In this document: piece after piece, positions 14,846 to 22,480 of the stretch
Numbering within the stretch: the stretch's first letter is position 1
Layout: the number at the start of each line of letters is the position of its first letter
NCBI GenBank assembly: GCA_959600835.1
Contig: CAUGNQ010000028.1
Span: 1 to 24,684 of the forward strand
Origin: an uncultured Collinsella sp.
Lineage (GTDB): Bacteria; Actinomycetota; Coriobacteriia; Coriobacteriales; Coriobacteriaceae
Reading direction: 5' to 3'
DNA: 24,684 nucleotides
Translations under genes and position numbers: made by a program
Notes under the pieces: generated by a model
Databases searched by the model: none
Told to the model about the DNA's origin: nothing
The model's input: only the letters and a program-made list of their open reading frames with translations

Positions 14846-15808
14846 TCACGATTTTCTCAAGATGTTCGTAATCCAGAGCAAAAGCGCCGTCTGAGAATCG
14901 GCCGAACCCTTGAGCGCGAGCTCCACATCAACGGCACCCTCGAGCGCTGCGACGAGCTCGGTCATCGAAAAACGACGCGCCCAGGTAAGGTGATTCTTGA
15001 CCTGCCAGGACTGGAGCTTGAGCGTTGCGGCCAGCTCGCGACCCTGTCCGCGCGCATCAAGCGCCTTGGCGACGATCAGCTCACGGATGCGACCGCACAG
15101 CAATGTGTAAGTCCACACGTAGCTCTTGGAGGGCAGGAGCTTAAAGAGCTCAAGCGAACGCCGCATATCGCGAGCCGAGACGGCGTTGAGGAAGTCCCAG
15201 GGTTGGACCTCGGCCGTACGTACAATCCAGCGCTCAACATCGGCAAGTTCAATCTGGGGCGCCTCGACCATCTGGGCAAGCTTAGCCAAGTCGTTATCGA
15301 GCATGCGCGTGTTTTCGCCCGAACGCGAGACGAGCTCCTCGGCGGCCGCCGTCGAAATCGACTTACCGCGCTGCGTCGCCATCTGCTGAACACGGCGCGG
15401 CAGTTCCCAGCGCTTGGTACCCGAGCAATCGACGATAGCCTTCTTGTCGATCTTGGCGATTGCCTTATACAGGCGCGTATTCTTGGCAAGTGAGTCAGCG
15501 ATGATGAGGCAGACCGTTGTTGGGCTGGGACTCGTCAGATACCCAACGAGCGGCTCCGAGACCGCCTTGGCGAGCTTTGAGCAGCCATCGAGGATTACCA
15601 GACGAAACTCGCTGCCCATCGGAAAGGTGTTAAGCGATCCGATAATGGACTCGATATCGGGGTCCTTGGTCATGTCTCGCTCGTCGAGGTTGAACTCGAC
15701 CATACCCGATTTTTCCAGACGCGCTTTCATACGCGAGACGGCGTGGTCGCGCTTAACTCCGTCGGTACCGACGATCAGATATGCCGGCAGCAAACCGGTT
15801 TCGGACAT
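14846..15808 (-). CDS. holA: DNA polymerase III subunit delta
   Basis: The delta subunit opens the beta sliding clamp as part of the clamp loader. The 320-residue protein has the weakly conserved HolA layout: an AAA+-like N-terminal part beginning with PAYLIVGTD and containing the FRLVILDGC strand, a conserved middle around ELVSRSGENTRMLDNDLAKLA, the family WDFLNAVSARD stretch, and a helical C-terminal domain. ATG at 15808 is chosen for its strong GGGAGGGGAG and the family-like start; ATG at 15850 and GTG at 15871 are possible. It follows comEC by 78 bases, the usual comEA-comEC-holA order, and precedes rpsT. No terminator is visible between comEC and holA, so co-transcription is likely. Confidence 0.93.
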   Translation of the reverse strand: MSETGLLPAYLIVGTDGVKRDHAVSRMKARLEKSGMVEFNLDERDMTKDPDIESIIGSLNTFPMGSEFRLVILDGCSKLAKAVSEPLVGYLTSPSPTTVCLIIADSLAKNTRLYKAIAKIDKKAIVDCSGTKRWELPRRVQQMATQRGKSISTAAAEELVSRSGENTRMLDNDLAKLAQMVEAPQIELADVERWIVRTAEVQPWDFLNAVSARDMRRSLELFKLLPSKSYVWTYTLLCGRIRELIVAKALDARGQGRELAATLKLQSWQVKNHLTWARRFSMTELVAALEGAVDVELALKGSADSQTALLLWITNILRKS

Positions 15809-15886
15809 TGCGCTCCCCTCCCGCAGGCCTTCGTATTCGTTCCGTGCCATTCTAGCCCAGGGGCCCACCACACGCCAACGACGTCG

Positions 15887-18190
15887 TCACGGTAGCTGGC
15901 ATCGCATCGCAAAGCCATTCGCAGTCGGTGTGACGGTAATGTCGCCGTGTTCGATGGTACACGCGAACACACCACCCGCTTCCTTAACGGCATCGATGCA
16001 GGCATCGGACGGATGGCCGTATCGATTCCCCTCACCGGCGCTTGCGAGGGAAAGCTCGGGCTTCAGGACGTCCAGCAACTCGCCATCGACTGAAACCTTG
16101 GAGCCGTGATGCCCAAGTTTAAGGACATCGATATCCCCCACCTCCTGCACGAATTCCCGCTCTTGGTCGAGCTCGGCATCACCGGTGAGAAGTATTCGCA
16201 GGCCCTTGCCTTCCTGAACATAAGAGAGCAGAAGGACAAGCGAGTCCTCATTTCCCTCGCCATCCACGAACTCGAATGGCCACATCACGCGAGCGCAAAA
16301 TGAGCCGATGTCGACCGTATCCCCACGGCGCACCTGCCGATACTCCACGCCAGGTCGGTTCAATACCTCGGCAGGAGCATCCTCCAGCGCATCCGCCGCC
16401 ACGGCAATCGTTCCGACCGAAAACTGTTCGAGCACGGCAGGCAAACCACCCCAGTGGTCCTCATCCCAATGCGTCACAAAGACGGCATCGATATGGTGCA
16501 CGTTATTGCGAACCAACGCCGCAACCACACGCTCGTCGAGCCCGCAGTCGACGAGAGCTACTGCGCCGCCTTGGCGGATAAGAATCGCATCGGCCTGGCC
16601 CACATCGAGCACCGTCACCGAAGGCGGAGCGAATCGATCCCAATAGACGTACGGAATCGCAGCCAAGAGCATCAGGCATGCAAGCCCCACCGCCATAGGA
16701 CGTGCACGGGGACGCGGCCACCAGACCAGCAGAACCGCCAGAAAACACGGCACTAGGTAAATCCACATGCTATCGGGCGGCACGCTCACGTATGCACCCG
16801 GCACGGCGGCAAACAGCTGCTCGAAGAACAGCGCGCAACGGGCGGCAATCATGGGCACAACGAGCGCCCAAGTCCGCAACGGTCCCACGAGCGAAAAGGG
16901 AGCCAGCGCGATCGACACAGCGAGCAGAACGCTCACCACCGGACCGATGACCGCATTTGCAAACGGAGCAATGAGCGAGAATGTACCGAAGGCAGGAATG
17001 GCAATGGGAAGTGTCGCCAGTTGCGAGCACAGCGTGACGGAAAGCACGCTGGCAACGCCCGATGGCACACCTAGCTCACCCAACGCGTAGGTCGCATAGG
17101 GACAAAAGCACAGAATGGCTAAGACGCTGGCGCATGAAAGCTGAAAGCCCATCTCGAACAGCACCGTCGGCCGCAGTAGCACAAAGATGGACATGGTTAC
17201 GAAGAGTGCCGAAAGGCCGTGCCGACGACGCCCCGCGCCGTTTACGACAAGCGTCACGAACACCATGCAGCACGCGCGCACGGCCGAGGGAGACGCGCCC
17301 GTAAAGGCAGCGTAGCCCACAAGCGTTATCGCCAATATCGCCCGCTGAAGACCACGTGAGCACCGAGTCTTTTGCAATACGCCCTCGATTACAAACCCCA
17401 CGATAGCCAAATGGCTGCCCGAGACTGCGATAAGATGCGCCGTTCCCGTCACCGAAAACCAGTCGCCCGCCGGCTGGGCGCGCAGCTCGGCCGAACGACC
17501 GCAGACGACACCGGCTATGAGCGCACGCGCCGGGTCGGTCGCAGGCGCGATGGACGCAAGCAGCCCATTTCGCAGCCGATGCAGCGGCCTCGGAGAACCT
17601 TCATCGACCGACACAATCCGAACGGCTTTAACCTTGCGCACCTCGCCTCGGAGCACGCGCGATCGTCCATATGCATCGTTCTCAAAACGTGAAACGCGAC
17701 CGATAACACGCACGTGCGCCCCGACCTTGAGCTCACGATCACACGATAGGCGAACCGTTGCCAAGTTCTTACCGTCCGAGCGTGCCTCGCAGGTATAGGA
17801 ATACACGTCGTCATTTATGGATGGGTCACCCTGCACGACAAACTCGAGACTGCTTGCCGCTCGACCGTCGAGCGTCTTCGAGGCGTTGAGCGCACCCACG
17901 GCCCACCACGCCGAAACGACCGCACCCGCTATGAGACCGACGGACGCGGCATACAGCCACCGCTTCAAAGGGGCAAGCCTCGCACAAGAGTGAGCCAGCA
18001 CAACGAAAACCGCTGCCGCAACGGGAATGGCCCATAGCGGCCCGACCGCCGTCGCCCGCTCCCTCAGCAGCGCATCAGCGGCTATGCTGAGCACCAAGGC
18101 GCAGCTCACGCACATGCCGGCACACAGGGCCATCGTCCACGGAATCAGGGGTCGCGGAGGCATCACGTGCTCGCGCTCGGTCGCGCTCAT
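15887..18190 (-). CDS. comEC: ComEC/Rec2 DNA-uptake channel
   Basis: ComEC is the inner-membrane channel that passes single-stranded DNA into the cytoplasm during natural transformation. The 767-residue protein has N-terminal membrane helices, a soluble OB-fold domain (about 105-195), the multi-helix Competence domain (about 220-515, with the GTAHLIAVSGSH motif at 249-260), and a C-terminal metallo-beta-lactamase-like domain from about 525. The latter shows DVGQADA at 529-535, the metal motif THWDEDH at 573-579, LLTGDAE at 667-673 and LGHHGSK at 692-698, as in complete ComEC proteins. The start ATG at 18190 overlaps the comEA stop in an ATGA, showing translational coupling; the Shine-Dalgarno sequence is weak. 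All expected domains are present, so the gene looks functional. Confidence 0.95.
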   Translation of the reverse strand: MSATEREHVMPPRPLIPWTMALCAGMCVSCALVLSIAADALLRERATAVGPLWAIPVAAAVFVVLAHSCARLAPLKRWLYAASVGLIAGAVVSAWWAVGALNASKTLDGRAASSLEFVVQGDPSINDDVYSYTCEARSDGKNLATVRLSCDRELKVGAHVRVIGRVSRFENDAYGRSRVLRGEVRKVKAVRIVSVDEGSPRPLHRLRNGLLASIAPATDPARALIAGVVCGRSAELRAQPAGDWFSVTGTAHLIAVSGSHLAIVGFVIEGVLQKTRCSRGLQRAILAITLVGYAAFTGASPSAVRACCMVFVTLVVNGAGRRRHGLSALFVTMSIFVLLRPTVLFEMGFQLSCASVLAILCFCPYATYALGELGVPSGVASVLSVTLCSQLATLPIAIPAFGTFSLIAPFANAVIGPVVSVLLAVSIALAPFSLVGPLRTWALVVPMIAARCALFFEQLFAAVPGAYVSVPPDSMWIYLVPCFLAVLLVWWPRPRARPMAVGLACLMLLAAIPYVYWDRFAPPSVTVLDVGQADAILIRQGGAVALVDCGLDERVVAALVRNNVHHIDAVFVTHWDEDHWGGLPAVLEQFSVGTIAVAADALEDAPAEVLNRPGVEYRQVRRGDTVDIGSFCARVMWPFEFVDGEGNEDSLVLLLSYVQEGKGLRILLTGDAELDQEREFVQEVGDIDVLKLGHHGSKVSVDGELLDVLKPELSLASAGEGNRYGHPSDACIDAVKEAGGVFACTIEHGDITVTPTANGFAMRCQLP

Positions 18191-18900
18191 ACGCAGATGC
18201 AATCTTTGATTTTGGCAAGCTTCTTCTCGCCGATTCCCGACACACGCATCAGATCGTCAACCGAGGCGAAAGCACCGTTCTTTGTCCGCTCATCGATAAT
18301 CGACTGGGCCATGGAGGGGCCGATGCCCGAAAGCGTCTGCAGCTCTTCTGCGCTTGCCGTATTGATGTTTACTAGGCCTGTTGCGCCACTAACGCCCGAC
18401 GATGCGGAAGTCCCACCATCAACACCGGCTTCCGCAATGGACGCCTGCTGCTCCCCTACCGTTGGAACGTGAATTTTTTGTCCATCAGTGACCTTGGATG
18501 CACGATTAAGCCCCGTAACGTCTGCTTCGGGCGCCAGCCCGCCGGCGGCATCAATCGCCTGAGCCACCCGCGCCCCGTCTTTGAGGCGATATACACCGGG
18601 TGACACCACGGCGCCATCAACATCGACATAGACCTCTGCCGCGGCAGACGCCTTAGGCGAAGAGCCTTCAGATGTCTTTCCACTCGAAGCATCGCCGGAT
18701 CCCGGCTCCACTAACGTGCCCGAACCATCAGTGCGCTCAAACGACACACCGCCGGCACCGCCGCCAAGGTTCGCCATTGCCAGTCCACTCGCCATCGCAA
18801 TGACGACCAGTATCGCCATCACCACTGTCTTATGACCGAGCAGTTTGCCCGCCCAACGGTCCATCTTTTTGACTCGTTCGTGTTGTTCGCGCTGCGCCAT
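18187..18900 (-). CDS. comEA: ComEA DNA receptor for transformation
   Basis: ComEA is a membrane-anchored DNA-binding protein that hands external DNA to ComEC. The 237-residue protein has one N-terminal membrane helix (about 25-45), a Gly/Ser-rich linker, an SLBB domain (about 88-147, with VYVDVDGAVVSPGVYRL) and two helix-hairpin-helix DNA-binding motifs (about 176-235, with NINTASAEEL and two SGIG turns). This is the standard Gram-positive ComEA layout. ATG at 18900 with GGGAGG 7 bases upstream is chosen; the frame extends 26 codons further, but that part looks like non-coding leader. It ends in the ATGA overlap with comEC. It leads the comEA-comEC-holA unit, and the upstream region holds repeated operator-like sequences. 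Confidence 0.94.
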   Translation of the reverse strand: MAQREQHERVKKMDRWAGKLLGHKTVVMAILVVIAMASGLAMANLGGGAGGVSFERTDGSGTLVEPGSGDASSGKTSEGSSPKASAAAEVYVDVDGAVVSPGVYRLKDGARVAQAIDAAGGLAPEADVTGLNRASKVTDGQKIHVPTVGEQQASIAEAGVDGGTSASSGVSGATGLVNINTASAEELQTLSGIGPSMAQSIIDERTKNGAFASVDDLMRVSGIGEKKLAKIKDCICV

Positions 18901-19070
18901 AGCAAAACCTCCCAACACCATCGTGTCAGGAAAGGAGCTCCGCAACAGCCACGCCCCAAAACCGGTTTTTGCGGTCAAACCAAAAGCTGACCAAAACCTT
19001 GCACAAATCTGTCCATTTATTCAGGCACACGTCAGCAAATGAACACTTAGCCGCAAAATGCCCAGATGGC
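18901..19070 (-). promoter_or_regulatory. comEA upstream region with repeated TTTTGG boxes and a palindrome
   Basis: The 170 bases between the thiI terminator and comEA hold no gene. Three TTTTGG boxes lie on the minus strand (18991-18996, 18980-18985, 18956-18961), spaced 11 and 24 bases apart, close to whole helical turns. The last one is part of the 12-base palindrome AAAACCGGTTTT at 18958-18969. A TTGACC (-35-like) stands between the boxes, but I see no matching -10. This looks like a regulator-binding region, the identity of which is unknown. Confidence 0.4.
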
Positions 19071-19102
19071 AAAAGACCGACGATGCAGGCGCATCGTCGG
19101 TC
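19071..19102 (-). terminator. Intrinsic terminator after thiI
   Basis: A perfect 11-pair stem (GACCGACGATG with its complement, 19092-19102 and 19075-19085) with a 6-base loop is followed by TTTT on the minus strand. It lies 11 bases after the thiI stop and ends the mihF-gmk-rpoZ-thiI unit. Confidence 0.9.
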
Positions 19103-19113
19103 TATGCACAAAT

Positions 19114-20358
19114 TTACTCGTAATCTTGGTAAATCTCACGCGGAGCAAGCTCCGAATGTTTGCGTTTTAAGGTCTTAGGGGCCTTATATGTGTTGCTCTC
19201 GAAGTCGATGTACTCTGTCTGCTTGAGCAGGCGCTCAATCATCTCCTCATGATCAAACAGTTCCCAGGCCTCATGCACGGCATCGAGTTTAGCGTGCGTC
19301 TCGGGACGACGCGGCATAAACAGCGTACAGCAGTCGGGAGCGGCCTCAGTCGAGATATCGAAGGTACCGATCTCCTCGGCGCGCACGATGATCTCCTGCT
19401 TGTCCGAACCGATGAGAGGACGGAACACGGGAATCTTCACGGCTTCGTTGACGGCCATGATGTTCTCAAGCGTTTGGGAGGCAACCTGCCCAAGCGATTC
19501 GCCCGTAACGATGGCCCTGGCACCCTCGATGTGTGCAATGCGCTCAGCAACCGAATACATAATGCGGCGATACATGATAACGCGCAGGTTGCTGGGACAG
19601 GTGACCGAAATCTCACGCTGGCAGTCGCCAAACGGCACCACGTACAGGCGGCCGATCTGGACACCCGGCTCAAGCGCACGGATGATGTCCTGCACCAGGT
19701 ATTCACTCGTGTCGGGCGTCTGCGGACGACCGGAGAAATGCACCGGCACGCACACCGCGCCGCGACGCGCGAGCATCCAGGTCGCCACCGGAGAATCGAT
19801 ACCCGACGACAGCAGCGTCACGACCTTGCCGGCAGAACCCACCGGAAGGCCGCCAACGCCGCGCTGGGAGCGCGCATACACGTAGACACTACCCTGAACC
19901 ACCAGAACGTGCACCATCGCGTCGGGGTCGTGCATCTGGACCTTTTTATCGGGAAACGCCTCACACAGCACCTCGCCAACCTGTCGATTGATATCGATCG
20001 AGGTGAGCTCATAGTCAGTATTGGAGCGCTTGGCGTGCACCTTAAACGAATCGAAGGAACCAAACTCGCGCAGCGCCTTCACAGCGGCGGCGCAGTACTC
20101 CTGCGGGTCGCGGTTGGTGTGATACGCCAAAGACACACGGGCAACGCCGGGGACGGTGCGGATGACACGCGCCGCCTCGTCGGCCTGATGCTCGTTAAAG
20201 GTCACGAGGATATAACCGGAAATTCGAGACACGGCGTTCACGGAAAAGGCGGCCAAGGCCGCCTTGATGTTATCCATGAGGATATGCTCAAAATGTGCGC
20301 GGTTCTTGCCCTTCAGCCCAACCTCGTGATAGTGGACTAGGCAGACGCGAGCCGCCAT
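19114..20358 (-). CDS. thiI: tRNA 4-thiouridine synthase ThiI
   Basis: ThiI adenylates U8 of tRNA and replaces its oxygen with sulphur, and in some bacteria it also supplies sulphur for thiamine. The 414-residue protein has an N-terminal ferredoxin-like domain, a THUMP domain (about 60-165) and a PP-loop ATPase domain whose pyrophosphate loop reads SSGIDSP at 184-190; the family usually has SGGIDSP. The C-terminal rhodanese domain of the enterobacterial enzyme is absent, as in most Gram-positive ThiI proteins. A Cys pair at 343-344 (DCCTLFMPR) lies where the family keeps a catalytic cysteine. The ATG directly abuts the rpoZ stop, with no strong Shine-Dalgarno sequence, so translation is coupled. 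No iscS/nifS partner is adjacent in the window. Confidence 0.95.
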   Translation of the reverse strand: MAARVCLVHYHEVGLKGKNRAHFEHILMDNIKAALAAFSVNAVSRISGYILVTFNEHQADEAARVIRTVPGVARVSLAYHTNRDPQEYCAAAVKALREFGSFDSFKVHAKRSNTDYELTSIDINRQVGEVLCEAFPDKKVQMHDPDAMVHVLVVQGSVYVYARSQRGVGGLPVGSAGKVVTLLSSGIDSPVATWMLARRGAVCVPVHFSGRPQTPDTSEYLVQDIIRALEPGVQIGRLYVVPFGDCQREISVTCPSNLRVIMYRRIMYSVAERIAHIEGARAIVTGESLGQVASQTLENIMAVNEAVKIPVFRPLIGSDKQEIIVRAEEIGTFDISTEAAPDCCTLFMPRRPETHAKLDAVHEAWELFDHEEMIERLLKQTEYIDFESNTYKAPKTLKRKHSELAPREIYQDYE

Positions 20359-20640
20359 TTAGGCTTCAGCAATCTTGTGGCCGAGCGCCTTCTCGTAACG
20401 GGCCTCGTCGTAAGAGATGTCGCCGTCGACAATCTCGTCCATAGCCATCGAGATGGTATCGGCACCGGAAAGCCCGATGGTGATGTCATCAACATCCTGG
20501 ACGGCAAGCACGCGGTTGTGCTGGCCACGCAGCATGCTATTGATGTCGCAGGCGCGCTTGGAGGCAAGCGAAGCGAGCAGGAAGCGGTTGTGATCGGTCT
20601 TCTCCAGAAGATCGTCAATGCAAGGCTTTACAACGGACAC
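20359..20640 (-). CDS. rpoZ: RNA polymerase omega subunit
   Basis: Omega is the small subunit that helps fold and hold the beta-prime subunit of RNA polymerase. The 93-residue product has the family length and an N-terminal core (KPCIDDLLEKTDHNRFLLASLASKRACDI region; the ASKRA segment is the conserved contact motif). The start is GTG at 20640, preceded by GAAAGGATCTGAGG, and lies 5 bases after the gmk stop. The gmk-rpoZ pairing is widely conserved. The C-terminal half is variable, as usual, and a little longer than the core. Confidence 0.93.
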   Translation of the reverse strand: MSVVKPCIDDLLEKTDHNRFLLASLASKRACDINSMLRGQHNRVLAVQDVDDITIGLSGADTISMAMDEIVDGDISYDEARYEKALGHKIAEA

Positions 20641-20645
20641 GGACC

Positions 20646-21215
20646 TCAGATCCTTTCATGCATATCGAGAACGCGAACGAGCTCATCGGTCGCGCGGTCG
20701 AGATCGTCATTCACCACGACGTCGTCGTAGCGGTCGGCAAGGGCAAGCTCATCGGCGGCGTTTGCCATACGCAGCTCAATCGTCTCGGGCGTCTCGGTAC
20801 CGCGACCGACTAGACGCTCGCGGAGCACCTCAAGCGAAGGCGGCTTGATAAAGATCAGCACGGCCTCGGGGAAACGCTCCTTCACCTGCAGGGCGCCCTG
20901 GACATCGATCTCCAAAATCAGAGACGAGCCCGAGGCGAGCTTGGATGCGACCTCGCTCACCAACGTGCCGTAGCAGTTACCGTGGACCTCGGCCCACTCA
21001 ACAAACTCACCGTTTGCCACGCGGCGGTCGAACTCCTCGCGCGTCAGAAAAAAGTAGTTGACACCGTCGACCTCACCTTTGCGTGGTGCTCGCGTGGTAG
21101 CCGAAACCGTCAGACCCAGGTTCGAGCGGCGCTCGCGCACACGAGTGACGAGCGTACCCTTGCCTGCGCCTGACGGTCCAGAAATCACAAAGAGCTTGGA
21201 ATCCTGAGCGCTCAC
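20646..21215 (-). CDS. gmk: Guanylate kinase
   Basis: Gmk phosphorylates GMP to GDP with ATP, an essential step of guanine nucleotide supply. The 189-residue protein has the P-loop GPSGAGKGT at 13-21, the GMP-binding region SATTRAPRKGEVDGVNYFF at about 38-56, the GNCYGT motif near 79-84 and EIDVQGA at about 98-104. All residues expected of a working enzyme are visible. The start is GTG at 21215, adjoining the mihF TAA directly, with weak Shine-Dalgarno character, so translation is probably coupled to mihF. The mihF-gmk-rpoZ order is typical of actinobacteria. Confidence 0.97.
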   Translation of the reverse strand: MSAQDSKLFVISGPSGAGKGTLVTRVRERRSNLGLTVSATTRAPRKGEVDGVNYFFLTREEFDRRVANGEFVEWAEVHGNCYGTLVSEVASKLASGSSLILEIDVQGALQVKERFPEAVLIFIKPPSLEVLRERLVGRGTETPETIELRMANAADELALADRYDDVVVNDDLDRATDELVRVLDMHERI

Positions 21216-21524
21216 TTATTTGGTCAGCTGCTCGAGGAGCTGCTCGCGCTGACGGACACCGAGGCCCTGGACGCGACGAGTAGCGGAGATACCGAGCTCC
21301 TCCATGATCTTGGCGGCCTTGGCCTTGCCATAACCGGGGAGAGACTCGATGAGGGTGGAAACCTTCATGCGGGAAGCGATGGGGTCATCGGAGTTGAGCA
21401 CGGACTCGAGGGACTTCTCGCCCTTCTTGATCTGCTCGCGAAGCTCAGCGCGGGCGTGACGTGCGGCAGCAGCCTTCTCAAGAGCCTGCTTGCGCTGCTC
21501 GTCGGTAAGCTGAGGGAGTGCCAT
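21216..21524 (-). CDS. mihF: Integration host factor, actinobacterial type (mIHF)
   Basis: This family is a DNA-binding, nucleoid-associated protein first found as a host factor for mycobacteriophage L5 integration; it is unrelated in fold to enterobacterial IHF. The 102-residue protein has a long basic N-terminal helix (about 8-45) and a helix-hairpin-helix-like motif at about 58-80 (LPGYGKAKAAKIMEELGI), followed by the conserved RRVQGLG stretch. ATG at 21524 has GGAGG five bases upstream; a start 4 codons earlier is possible. Its presence next to gmk is a strong actinobacterial marker. It is the first gene of a unit with gmk, rpoZ and thiI, and its promoter overlaps an inverted repeat. Confidence 0.94.
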   Translation of the reverse strand: MALPQLTDEQRKQALEKAAAARHARAELREQIKKGEKSLESVLNSDDPIASRMKVSTLIESLPGYGKAKAAKIMEELGISATRRVQGLGVRQREQLLEQLTK

Positions 21525-21565
21525 TCGTACCTCCAAATAGTTGGGTTATATCTGATTCAATAATT

Positions 21566-21597
21566 GGCATTTTAGCACGTAGAACGTACAAAATGCC
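21566..21597 (-). promoter_or_regulatory. mihF promoter overlapped by inverted repeat
   Basis: TGC-TAAAAT at 21569-21577 is an extended -10 element (five of six bases) placed to give a leader of about 38 nt before mihF. It overlaps one arm of the exact inverted repeat GGCATTTT-N16-AAAATGCC (21566-21573 and 21590-21597). Arm centres lie 24 bases apart, a little over two helical turns, which fits a dimeric repressor site. Because MihF binds DNA, self-control is possible but not shown. Confidence 0.5.
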
Positions 21598-21660
21598 TAA
21601 TCGCGGCTCCATAGGTTAGACGATACCCGCAAAAAGTGCAATATACTGCGCCCAAAGTTA

Positions 21661-21718
21661 AGCCCCTGGCCTGCGATTCCACACAAAGGATGGGAAAGTT
21701 TACGCAGGCACAGGGGCT
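21661..21718. other. Long imperfect hairpin with 27-base loop between pyrF and mihF
   Basis: Arms of 15 and 16 bases (21661-21675 and 21703-21718) pair over 8 plus 7 bases with a single bulge and enclose a 27-base loop. On the minus strand the stem is followed by TTAACTTTGGG and on the plus strand by ATTTTGTGC, so neither side has a proper T-run for an intrinsic terminator. It lies 45 bases after the pyrF stop. The rest of the 239-base spacer holds the mihF promoter (21566-21597) and an AT-rich stretch with TATATT near 21640. It may be a weak pyrF terminator, a structured RNA or a dispersed repeat. Confidence 0.45.
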
Positions 21719-21763
21719 ATTTTGTGCTAATGAGACCCAAAAGTGGTGACTTAGGGGAATCTT

Positions 21764-22480
21764 TTACGCAACGTTTTCGACCAGCTCGGCGACGATGGCG
21801 TCAAAGGCGGCAACCGGATCGTCGGCACCGGTGATGGGACGGCCCACCACAATGTGGCTTGCGCCACGCTCGATAGCCTGGGAAGGCGTCGCCACGCGGG
21901 ACTGGTCACCAAGGGCGGCACCCACCGGACGCACACCCGGAGTCACGATCAGGGCATCAGGACCCAGCAGCTCACGCATGTCGTGAGCCTCCATCGGTGA
22001 GCACACGATGCCATCGATGCCATTGGCCTGAGCAAGCTTTGCCAAGCGGGCGGCCTCCTCGGCCACGGGAGACTCGACGCCGATCTCGCTCAAGGCATCC
22101 TGATTCATGCTCGTGAGCACGGTGATGGCGACGAGTTTGGCGCGGTCCTCACGCGCCTCCTCGGCACCCTCGCGGCAGGCAGCGAGCATAGCACCCGAGC
22201 CCAGGCCGTGGACCGAAAGCAGGTCGGCACCGGCAAGCGAGGCCGAGCGGGCAGCGCCGCGCACCTGATGCGGAATGTCATGGAACTTAAGGTCGAGGAA
22301 GACCTTAAAGCCAAGGTCCTTAAAGGTCTTGACGATCTGGGGACCCTCAGCGTAATAGAGCGTCATGCCGACCTTGAGCCAGGCGGCATGGCCCGAAAGC
22401 TCGTGGGCGAGCTCGAGCGCGCGCTCACGGTCGCAGTCGAGGGCGACGATAACACGGTCGCGGGCATCATTCTCTAGCAT
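21764..22480 (-). CDS. pyrF: Orotidine 5'-phosphate decarboxylase
   Basis: PyrF makes UMP by decarboxylating OMP, the last step of de novo pyrimidine synthesis. The 238-residue TIM-barrel protein has the active-site signature DLKFHDIPHQV with Asp63, Lys65 and Asp68, the substrate Asp and Lys near ALDCD (11-16) and LKVGM (35-39), and the phosphate-binding TPGVRP and VVGRPI motifs near the C-terminus. The length is typical of the bacterial short type. ATG at 22480 overlaps the pyrD end by 7 bases, so the two are co-translated. It is the last gene of the visible pyr cluster. Confidence 0.97.
   Translation of the reverse strand: MLENDARDRVIVALDCDRERALELAHELSGHAAWLKVGMTLYYAEGPQIVKTFKDLGFKVFLDLKFHDIPHQVRGAARSASLAGADLLSVHGLGSGAMLAACREGAEEAREDRAKLVAITVLTSMNQDALSEIGVESPVAEEAARLAKLAQANGIDGIVCSPMEAHDMRELLGPDALIVTPGVRPVGAALGDQSRVATPSQAIERGASHIVVGRPITGADDPVAAFDAIVAELVENVA

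Noticed and set aside
21525..21763. A tRNA or small protein gene in the pyrF-mihF spacer
   Set aside because: No cloverleaf with a T-loop (TTCGA-type) signature and no short frame with a ribosome binding site were found; the space is explained by a hairpin and a promoter region.
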